Of a stretch of DNA of 14,998 nucleotides, positions 1 to 6,933 are shown piece after piece. Every line of letters begins with the position of its first letter. Within the stretch, counting starts at the first letter, position 1. The notes beneath the pieces are model-generated. The model did not search any database, was not told the DNA's origin, and saw only the letters and a list, made by a program, of their open reading frames with translations. A program made the position numbers and the translations under genes. This DNA is from Chrysochromulina tobinii. Taxonomy: Eukaryota; Haptophyta; Prymnesiales; Chrysochromulinaceae. Location: contig JWZX01002811.1 of assembly GCA_001275005.1 (NCBI GenBank), forward strand, positions 1 through 14,998. Reading direction: 5' to 3'.

Positions 1-1
1 A

Positions 2-84
2 GAGGCCGAGGTGGCAGCAGAGGCCGAGGTGGCAGCAGAGGCCGAGGTGGCAGCAGAGGCCGAGGTGGCAGCAGAGGCCGAGGT
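2..84 (+). repeat. 18-bp coding minisatellite, copy A (AEAEVA units)
   Basis: About five units of an 18-bp sequence (gag-gcc-gag-gtg-gca-gca) run in from beyond the left edge. The last unit decays into TEPEPAV. The unit is the same as at 722-883 and 10567-10800. Confidence 0.95.
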
Positions 85-931
85 GGCAACAGAGCCGGAG
101 CCAGCTGTTGCTTCCGAGCCAGATGCAGACGCGAACGAGCTCGCACCGAGCTCGAGTGCCCATCTCGACGCGGACGAGCTCGTGCCGAGCTCGAGTGCCC
201 ATCTCGACGCGGACGAGCTCGCGCCGATCTCGAGTGCCCATCTCGACGCGGACGAGCTCGTGCCGATCTCGAGCCTGATCGACCTTCGCTGCAACATCGC
301 AGCTCAGCCTGACTCCACCCTTTTGGTTTCGTTTGTATGGGGACCCATCAAGCGCTTGTTGGCCGCAGCAGCGCCCGAACACACAGCAGCGCCCGAGGCC
401 GAAGCAGCGCCCGAACACACAGCAGCGCCCGAGGCCGCAGCAGCGCCCGAACACACAGCAGCGCCCGAGGCCGCAGCAGCGCCCGAACCCGCAGCAGCGC
501 CCGAACCCGCAGCAGCGCCCGAACCCGCAGCAGCGCCCGAGGCCGCAGCAGAGCCTCGTGGCAGCTTGTTGCATGCCTATCAGCTTCGGAGCGGCGCGCC
601 CGACGACGCCCGGGACGACGCTAATGAGGGCGGCAAGTTCTCGGTGCAACTCTTGCTCAACGAGGAGGGCGACTTCAATGTCGAGATCCAAACTCCGCCT
701 GCGGAGACCGAACCCGCAGCAGAGCCCGAGGTGGCAGCAGAAGCCGAGGTGGCAGCAGAGGCCGAGGTGGCAGCAGAGGCCGAGGTGGCAGCAGAGGCCG
801 AGGTGGCAGTACAGGCCGAGGTGGCAGCAGAGGCCGAGGTGGCAGCAGAGGCCGAGGTGGCAGCAGAGGCCGAGGAAAAAAAAAATTTCACCAGGTCGCG
901 AAGGGGTCCGACTCCATTCCGGTGGCCGTGA
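2..931 (+). CDS. N-terminal part of an EF-hand protein, low-complexity Ala/Glu/Pro repeat region (5' end outside window)
   Basis: This frame is open from the left edge, so the true start lies upstream; the first candidate inside the window is only a GTG at 11. The protein is almost entirely repeats: five AEAEVA units (2 to about 84), four 13-residue units of the type DELVPSSSAHLDA (137-276), a run of APEHTAAPEA/APEPA units (365-552), a short non-repetitive stretch containing VQLLLNEEGDFNVEIQ, then nine more AEAEVA-type units (722-883). Such Ala/Glu-rich arrays are probably helical or disordered spacers. No catalytic domain is visible. The frame ends at a TGA at 929-931, shortly after ten A residues at 876-885. 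The frame downstream of that tract, not this one, continues into three EF-hands, so I read this as the N-terminal part of the gene ending at 2421. The last residues (NFTRSRRGPTPFRWP) would then be out-of-frame sequence. Function beyond a calcium-linked role is unknown. Confidence 0.6.
   Translation, partial: EAEVAAEAEVAAEAEVAAEAEVAAEAEVATEPEPAVASEPDADANELAPSSSAHLDADELVPSSSAHLDADELAPISSAHLDADELVPISSLIDLRCNIAAQPDSTLLVSFVWGPIKRLLAAAAPEHTAAPEAEAAPEHTAAPEAAAAPEHTAAPEAAAAPEPAAAPEPAAAPEPAAAPEAAAEPRGSLLHAYQLRSGAPDDARDDANEGGKFSVQLLLNEEGDFNVEIQTPPAETEPAAEPEVAAEAEVAAEAEVAAEAEVAAEAEVAVQAEVAAEAEVAAEAEVAAEAEEKKNFTRSRRGPTPFRWP
137..276 (+). repeat. 39-bp coding tandem repeat (13-residue DELxPxSSAHLDA units)
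   Basis: Three full 39-bp units begin at 137, 176 and 215, followed by a partial fourth at 254. They encode ELAPSSSAHLDAD-like peptides with Ala/Val and Ser/Ile changes between copies. The period is a multiple of three, as expected for selection on the reading frame. Confidence 0.93.
365..552 (+). repeat. Ala-Pro-Glu-rich coding repeats
   Basis: Alternating units encode AAPEHTAAPEA and AAPEPA, built from a gcagcgcccga core. They form a Pro/Ala-rich spacer between the 39-bp repeats and the second AEAEVA array. Confidence 0.9.
722..883 (+). repeat. 18-bp coding minisatellite, copy B (AEAEVA units)
   Basis: Nine 18-bp units begin at 722. The first is EPEVAA, the sixth carries the variant gtacag (giving VQAEVA), and the last runs into the poly-A tract as EAEEKK. 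The DNA unit matches the array in the second EF-hand gene at 10567-10800, including the gtacag variant. Confidence 0.95.
876..885 (+). other. A10 homopolymer at the apparent frame break of the EF-hand gene
   Basis: Ten consecutive A residues are followed by TTT. Upstream, the repeat frame (second frame) reads EAEE-K-K; downstream, the first frame reads KKFHQVAKGSDS and continues to the EF-hands. One extra A, or a -1 slip on A-AAA-AAT, would join the two. I cannot tell an assembly error from a true slip site. Confidence 0.7.
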
Positions 932-2421
932 TGGGCGACTACCTGAGCAGCAGAGGCGACATCTCCGCCAAGACGATTGAGAGCATGGTGTTCGACATGG
1001 ACTCCAACGGTGACGGCCACATCGACCTGCACGAGTGGCGGCGCGCCTGGAAGACGTTTGGAAAAGACCGTTCTGCGGAAGAAGAAGTCGAGCAGCCGCT
1101 GGCCGCGCCGCGGACCAGGGTGACCTTCGCGCGAGAAATCGATGAGCCCACGACGGCACCGAACGCAGCGGGTGTGGCGGGGGCAGAAGCCTTGCGCAAG
1201 GCGCTGCTCTCGCAGGTGCTCCGCGTGATCGACTTATTTCGCAAGCTCGACGCAAATAATGATGGCAAGGTCTCGAGCGCAGAGTTCCGACGCGTGCTGC
1301 CGCTCCTGGCCACTGCTGGTGTGTTGAACGCGGCGTCCTTTGCCGAAGCGGACGTCGACTCGCTCTTTGCCCTGCTGGACCTTGATGGCTCGGGCTCGAT
1401 CGAGTACAGCGAGCTGCACAAGAGGCTGCGGCAGGGGCTGAGCGTGACCCTCGATCAAAAGCTGCAGGCCGGTGCGGTACTATTCGACGTCGAGGCCAAG
1501 AGTCGCACAGCCATCGCGGCAGGCGAGGCAGGCGCGGCGGGCGCGGCGGGCGCGGCGGGCGCGGCGGGCGCGGCGAGCGTGGGGGCCGCTGCTCCGAGCG
1601 AGACGGCGGCGACAGCCAAGATGCGCCTCGAGCAGGCCAAGCGCCAGTTTAATAACTTGTCAGCGGATGTGCGCCTCGATCGAATCTACGACTCAGCGCC
1701 ACGGATCGGGGTCTACGACTGGACGCAGTACCGGACGCGCCACGGGCGACGTAGCCGCCCCGCCGAGCCGCCGGCTGAAGCGCTGCCAGTGCTGCTGTCT
1801 CCGAGGTACGGCAGGGCTAGGCCCCTGGCGCCACCGGCCTCCAAGAAGGCGGCTGCCGCACTGCCTGTGGCTGCGCTCATCTCGCCAAGGGTTTTGGGCG
1901 GGCTTCATGCTGGCTCCGAGGCAAGCTCTGAGGTCCCTTCGCCGCGCCCTCCCGCGCCAGCCAATCCTTGGCAAGCCGTGCCACCCAGTGTCAATCAGTG
2001 GCAGTCGGTGCTACCCAGTGGCGAGAAGCGGGCACTCACGCACGGCAATCAGCGGCACTCAATGCCCGCGCACGGCTCCCCCTACGGCCCACCCCTGCCC
2101 CGCCGGCACCGCGATGCCCCGCTGTCCGAAGGAGCGAAGTGGGCCGCCGGCTCTGAAGGCGACCAGCTGGACCACTTGCTCGCGGCGGCCGCGGCGCTGA
2201 AGACGCCCACGTGGCAGCAGGCGTGGCAGCAAGCGGCGGAGACCACCCAACGCGTCAAAGCGAGCGCGCGCCCCGAGCGCGATGTGCGGGCGCCCATCCT
2301 GCCCGCCGCGCTGCGCCTCGACAAGGGCCGCAGCAGCAACCCCGCCTATTGGGACAAAGATCACATCGAGCGCACCCTCGTGCAACCCTGGGGAGGGCCT
2401 CCGTCAGATCATTACAATTAG
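886..2421 (+). CDS. EF-hand calcium-binding protein, C-terminal part with three EF-hands
   Basis: Read from 886 the protein begins FHQVAKGSDSIPVAVMGDYL and then shows three canonical 12-residue EF loops: DSNGDGHIDLHE (codons from 1000), DANNDGKVSSAE (from 1249) and DLDGSGSIEYSE (from 1378). All have acidic or Asn ligands at loop positions 1, 3 and 5 and Glu at 12, so calcium binding is likely. After the EF-hands come a Gly-Ala-Ala repeat (1531-1575), a short helical stretch (MRLEQAKRQFNNLSADVRLDR), and a long Pro/Arg/Ser-rich, probably disordered tail ending PWGGPPSDHYN. No transmembrane segment is visible. The first ATG in this frame is 931, but the sensible reading upstream of it and the repeat region in the adjacent frame suggest this is not an independent gene start. 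The likely whole is one gene broken by a one-base difference in the A tract, either a sequencing error or a real frameshift. EF-hand identity is sure; the partner and pathway cannot be told from sequence. Confidence 0.85.
   Translation, partial: FHQVAKGSDSIPVAVMGDYLSSRGDISAKTIESMVFDMDSNGDGHIDLHEWRRAWKTFGKDRSAEEEVEQPLAAPRTRVTFAREIDEPTTAPNAAGVAGAEALRKALLSQVLRVIDLFRKLDANNDGKVSSAEFRRVLPLLATAGVLNAASFAEADVDSLFALLDLDGSGSIEYSELHKRLRQGLSVTLDQKLQAGAVLFDVEAKSRTAIAAGEAGAAGAAGAAGAAGAASVGAAAPSETAATAKMRLEQAKRQFNNLSADVRLDRIYDSAPRIGVYDWTQYRTRHGRRSRPAEPPAEALPVLLSPRYGRARPLAPPASKKAAAALPVAALISPRVLGGLHAGSEASSEVPSPRPPAPANPWQAVPPSVNQWQSVLPSGEKRALTHGNQRHSMPAHGSPYGPPLPRRHRDAPLSEGAKWAAGSEGDQLDHLLAAAAALKTPTWQQAWQQAAETTQRVKASARPERDVRAPILPAALRLDKGRSSNPAYWDKDHIERTLVQPWGGPPSDHYN
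1531..1575 (+). repeat. 9-bp coding repeat encoding (Gly-Ala-Ala)5
   Basis: Five exact ggcgcggcg units lie in the reading frame just after the third EF-hand. They encode a short flexible linker. Confidence 0.95.
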
Positions 2422-2802
2422 GAGCTCGTACACAGCGCCTTCTTGCGTACAGCTCTCTCGCGCTGCGGCACGGCAGCTCTCAGCGCGGTCAGGGCACAAA
2501 ACCCTGAATTACTGGACTCATAGCACGAACCAGCGCTACGATTTAACGATTAGACTTATCGAGTTAGATGGTACCCTAGAGGACTCATGATTGTTAGACT
2601 AAATTGAAACACTATGGTCGTTGGTCCAGTATCAACTATAATTGAACAAGCACACCTACCATACCTACATGCATACCTACCGTATACGGTAGTGAGTGTC
2701 TTCTCACACTGGCCGCCGCGAACCGCTCGATACGATGAGTCAGCGATTGTGCCAGGATCAGTTCGGCCGACTGGCTGCTAGCCATCAGCGCGTAGTATGC
2801 GC
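2422..2802. other. Intergenic stretch, 3' flank of the first EF-hand gene
   Basis: This region has lower GC than its flanks and no convincing reading frame. It contains a short run of imperfect catacctac repeats (about 2650-2680) ending in a perfect palindrome (2677-2692). No canonical AATAAA polyadenylation signal is obvious. It is probably 3' UTR and spacer between convergent transcription units. Confidence 0.6.
2677..2692. repeat. 16-bp perfect palindrome (ctaccgtatacggtag)
   Basis: The sequence equals its own reverse complement over 16 bases and sits between two convergently oriented coding regions. It could be a 3' hairpin or a protein-binding site; nothing here decides. Confidence 0.9.
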
Positions 2803-3063
2803 TCACTGCGGCACATAGACGCCGTACACGCCATTCGACAACTCGCTCAGCGCGAATCGCAGCCCGTCGACGCCCGCGTAGTTGTAGATCGTGTAGTTGT
2901 GCATCTGGTGCGTGTGCTCCGGGTGCGGCAACTCGATTTTTTCATTCAGTCTCTTGCCACTTGCTCGTGTCTTGCCACTTGCTCGTGTCTTGCCACTTGC
3001 TCGTGTCTTGCCACTTGCTCGATGGCGCCGATGCTCATCGCTCAGTCGCTCAGTCGTATACGT
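2803..3063 (-). other. Protein-like open stretch, possible terminal exon or lost C-terminus of the K+ channel
   Basis: On the minus strand this frame is open from 3063 down to a TGA at 2803-2805. It encodes four TRASGK units (the 18-bp array) and then a non-repetitive, natural-looking sequence: KRLNEKIELPHPEHTHQMHN, next TIYNYAGVDGLRFALSELSN, then GVYGVYVPQ and stop. It has no early ATG, so it is not a free-standing gene as read. It lies immediately downstream of the channel stop (3050-3052), in the +1 frame relative to it. A one-base deletion, a two-base insertion, or a GT-AG intron from 3061 (gtatac) to the ag at 2953-2954 would attach it to the channel as a cytoplasmic tail. I do not recognise the peptide. 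It could also be the remnant of another gene. Confidence 0.4.
2953..3021. repeat. 18-bp tandem repeat downstream of the K+ channel
   Basis: Three full copies and one partial copy of cttgccacttgctcgtgt begin at 2953, 2971, 2989 and 3007. On the minus strand the period keeps the frame of the open stretch 2803-3063 and encodes TRASGK units. Confidence 0.95.
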
Positions 3064-4105
3064 TCACAATGAGATCCTTTGCGCCCGCCATGTGCCTCGC
3101 GGCGTCGATGCCAATGGAAGCGAACTCAGTAAAGAGCATCATGCCCGGAAGGAACAGAATGTACTGCAAGAGAACGAAGCCGACGGAGTCGTACTTCATC
3201 GTCACGTCTCCGAATCCGATGGATGAGACCGACACGAAGAAGAAGTAGATGCCGCGCGCCACTTCCGCGATGTACGAGACCTCCTTCCCTTTGGCCTCCC
3301 AGTCGCCCGAGAGCAGGGAGTAATCCAGGGTACATAGCAGCGCGAAGAGGGTCGAGTACAACAAGAGTAGCGTGGCGGTGGCACACACCTTGAAGAGGAC
3401 TAGGTACCCGTAATTGTGGACCTTGCGCTCGCCCAATCGCACACTCTCGCCCGTTCGCAAGAACCAGCTCTCATACTGCTGCTTGAGGAAGCGGTCGAAG
3501 GCCGCGACAAGAGTACCGATGAAGAAAGAAGAGACGATGATGCCAAACAGCCCAAAGAAGATCACCGCCGTGCGGCCCGCCGTTGTAACGGGCGCAAATG
3601 TACCGTAACCGATGGTGAACATGACCTGCAGAGCGAAGAAGAGCGAACCGGCCATGGTCCATTTCAAGTCATCTTCGCTGGGTGGCCCTTGAATGCACTC
3701 CAGCTTCAACTGCTCGTAAAGCTCACGAAGCGCCACCAGCTCCCCTGTCGCATTGTACGGCATCGCCGGCGCCATCACCTCTTCTTCCGTGCCATTGACG
3801 TCTATATCGAGCCCCGCCTCTATCTCCAGCACCTCGTCTAACCCAGCCTCTGAGCGCTCATTGCCCGACTCGGCCAGCCAGAACAGAAGCGCGCCGATCC
3901 ACGCAGTCACGCAGACGACGCAAAAGACCATGAAAAGCAGGCAGCCGAAGCTCGGATTGGTACAGCTCTGCTGTGTCTCCGTTGTCTCCGTCGTCTCCTT
4001 TGTCTCTAGCAGTGCGCTGCATTCGCCAGTAGCTTGCGTAGGTGCTTGAGCCTTCGCCATTCGGTGGCGCAACCCAAATCGAGCCAGAAGGCGTCCGGCC
4101 ACCAT
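3050..4105 (-). CDS. Two-pore-domain potassium channel (K2P/TPK type)
   Basis: The protein is an integral membrane channel that passes K+ and helps set membrane potential. From the ATG at 4105 it has 351 residues: TM1 (about 55-77, CLLFMVFCVVCVTAWIGALL), an acidic loop with NGT and NAT glycosylation sequons, first pore loop with filter TIGYG (164-168), TM2 (179-203), TM3 (234-260), second pore loop with filter SIGFGD (295-300), and TM4 (309-333). Two pore loops and four membrane segments in one chain define the family. The second filter has Phe in place of Tyr, which is common in K2P second pores. A second Met at 4060 is an equally possible start; it begins a Thr/Glu-rich cytoplasmic head. 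I see no EF-hand or cyclic-nucleotide domain. The C-terminal tail after TM4 is short (about 18 residues, ending LIVNVYD), and an open frame just downstream (2803-3063) may be missing tail sequence. The polymerase gene ends 250 bp upstream on the same strand, and the spacer (4106-4354) must hold this gene's promoter. Whether it sits in the plasma membrane or an inner membrane cannot be read from the sequence. Confidence 0.92.
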   Translation of the reverse strand: MVAGRLLARFGLRHRMAKAQAPTQATGECSALLETKETTETTETQQSCTNPSFGCLLFMVFCVVCVTAWIGALLFWLAESGNERSEAGLDEVLEIEAGLDIDVNGTEEEVMAPAMPYNATGELVALRELYEQLKLECIQGPPSEDDLKWTMAGSLFFALQVMFTIGYGTFAPVTTAGRTAVIFFGLFGIIVSSFFIGTLVAAFDRFLKQQYESWFLRTGESVRLGERKVHNYGYLVLFKVCATATLLLLYSTLFALLCTLDYSLLSGDWEAKGKEVSYIAEVARGIYFFFVSVSSIGFGDVTMKYDSVGFVLLQYILFLPGMMLFTEFASIGIDAARHMAGAKDLIVNVYD

Positions 4106-4354
4106 AAAAGGCAAGGCACACTCCAACCATCGACACTAAAACGATCGCGCCAGGCCCCCGCGGACGCGATTGTAGTCTGTACGTGTATACTGTTGATGTC
4201 ACATGCGAAACGAGAAGTGTAATATGAACTCGCCGCCACACCCCTCTACAAATTCGAGGGTGTGAAGGTAGGGTAGTGTCGTGCAGTAGTGAGAGCATGC
4301 ACGCATCTTCTGGAGGTGTGACGCCCGAGCGCCTCATCTCTCCTCCACTCGCCC

Positions 4355-6899
4355 TCAGCTGAAGAAGTACGTGCTGTCCCTCACGCAGGTGATGTCTAGA
4401 TCGCCCTGCTCGGGCGGCGGCGGTAGGCGATCCCATCTCACTTGGGGGAATCGCTCCATGAGCTCCGCATGCAAGCACTTGAGGTTGGTGGCCGTGTGCA
4501 GCTCGATAAAAGCCTCGCGCAGCAGCACGTTCATGCGCGGCACGTCGCATGCGTGCGTCCAAAACGAGTCGTGCACAGCAGCAAAGGTGAGACCCTCGTT
4601 CACACAGCGCGTCGCCGTCATCAGCATGTGCGACGAGTCTAACGAGTGCACGTAATTGGGTGGCAACGCGGAGCGCTGCTTGGCCTTGAGCACTGGTGCT
4701 TTCGAGTTGTCGTCGAGCAGGTCCAGCTGGTCCGGGTCGTAGATCGTCGCCATGTTGAAGGGCGTCTTGACGCGGCGTCCCTTGACGTTGAAATAGGGCT
4801 GGAGCACTGGCCAGCCTAGCGGAGTTCCCCACACCACAGGCTGGTTCGTATCCTTGGCGATCTGGGTGGCGACGTCGGCGAGCCAGCCCATAGCATTGGT
4901 CGCGCCCGAGAAGACCTCGCCCATCGAGCCGAACGTGAGCTTGCTCGTGTACTGCGCGAGGCGTCGCAGCTCATCTCGACTCATTGGGCGCACAAAGCCG
5001 CCCGCGTCGTTGATGTCCTTGAGCCGATTGTAGATTTGGTCGCGTGCGCCGATGCGTGTGACGCCATACACGGAGGTCATCACCGTCTGCTTCACGACCT
5101 TCCGGGAGATCAGACCATCCAGAAGCCTCGCGGCTTCGATCTCCGCATCGCGCGCCGCAATCGCCGCCTCATCGAGGCCCTCCAACTCCTTCGCAGCCGC
5201 AGCCGCGGAGGCGCAACTCACTCCCTCACTCCGGCTCACTTCACACCTCACTTCACGACTCAACGGTCGCGCTGCCGACGCGGCCACCTGCTGCTGCACG
5301 AGCAAGGTCACACCCGAATAGACGTCCGAAGGCCGGTCGGCGGGCACCAGGTTGACCTGCGTCGCCCCGAGCCGATCGCGACCGAGCGCCGCGTAGTGCT
5401 GCAGCCCGTTGCACGAGCCATCCTGCTGCACCGGCAAGGCCGAGTGAAAGTCGCGCGCCAAGCCGCCCTCGTCAAGGTGCCGCTCCACCGCTTGCAACTC
5501 GAAGACACACTGGAGGGCCTGTACTGGGTTCTCGGCGCCCATCCACCACGTGCTCGAGGCCTCAGCGAGGGGCTGCTCGTCGACGGAGCGCACGAGGCCT
5601 TCTGCGATCCGCGCCTCGGTCCAGGCCGCGCGCTCGTGCAGTGGCAGCTTATCCTTGCCATACAGATTCGCGAGCTGCACCTTGAGCCAAAAATGGCCCG
5701 ACTCGCCGAGCGGCTTAGCGAGAGCGAATTGCAGCAGACCGCGGGCGAGGTCATCACCCAAATACTGGAGGTGTGGGCCGACCGCGTACACGCGTCCACG
5801 GAAGTCGAGGTTGTGTGGAAAGTAGAAGGGGGTGTCGGCAAACTCGGCCGCCACATCGAGCTTCAACCTTGCCGAAATCCTCTGCGATTGGAAGTTGTAC
5901 TGACGCAGCCGCGCGACGTTGAGCTCCTCACTGTAGCGCGCGTTTAGCGCATCGATCTCCTTATCGTACGCGCTCTGCTGCTCGTGGGATGCATCTGGCG
6001 GCGGCATGGGAGGCAGCGATGGCGGCGGCGGCATCTCCACGGCCGACGGGCAGTCTGGTATGAATGGAAGTCCTGAGGGGTATGCCTCCCACATGAACTC
6101 GACCAGCGATAGCACGCGCTTGTTGACGCGCCACTCCGTGCGAGATAAGGCGTTGAGTCCATCGAGCATCGGCTGCATGACCTCCTGCGGAGTGGACTTG
6201 ATGATCTGCGCGTGCTGCACCGAGTCCGTGCGCACAAACTGCGTCGCGATGTGCAGCTGGCCGCCTCGTGGCATCTCGCCCACCCCAGGCTTGGACCACG
6301 CCAAGGGCGGCGTGAGCATCGGCTTGGCCTCAGGGTCAAGGGTGTGCCGCAAGAAGCGTAGGTCGCCCGCCACGAGCGTGTCGTACAAGAGCGGATGAGC
6401 GCACACGTACGTGAGCGACTCGTACTGCTTCTTACGGCGCCCCCCTCCGCCGCCAAGCTTCTCGCGAAGGCTCGCCCCATTCTTCTGGTACACGCAGAAC
6501 GCCGCCGGCCCGAACTCATTCTCGCCTCCAGTGTGAAGCTCATTTCGGCCATCGTTTCGTGGCTCGTACATGCCGTTGGCATGGGGCTCGTTTGCGCCCG
6601 AAGCGGCCTCCGGAGAACCGGAAGGCGAGGTGCCCTCAAGAGCAGCAGGCAGCATGTCGGGGCGCGCGAGGGCACTCTGCTGTGAAGGTGCAAAGAGATC
6701 ATCGTCCTCGTCGCCCAGCCAACCGTCAGCAGCCTGAGCAGCAGCAGCAGCAGCGTCCTCATCGAGGGTCTCGCGGGCCATCCGTCCGGCCATCCGTCCG
6801 TCGTCTTCGTCCTCGTCGATCTCGTGCAGCGAGCTCGGCTCAGGCCGATCCCAACCCTCAGGCAGATCTCGCGCTATCTGGAAGGCCCAATCGTCGTCC

Positions 6900-6933
<34 letters not shown>

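Noticed and set aside
333-980. Overlapping plus-strand frame rich in PRWQQR/RPNTQQ, and a minus-strand frame rich in SASAAT
   Set aside because: Both exist only because the repeat units lack stop codons in other frames. They show no unique protein-like sequence and compete with the EF-hand gene.
3050-4105. Voltage-gated or cyclic-nucleotide-gated channel as an identity for the channel gene
   Set aside because: There is no S4-type Arg repeat and no cyclic-nucleotide domain. Two pore loops with four membrane segments fit the two-pore family.
5036-5947. 303-codon plus-strand frame antisense to the RNA polymerase
   Set aside because: It is a by-product of high third-position GC in the polymerase. 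The polymerase strand carries all catalytic motifs; this one shows no domain.
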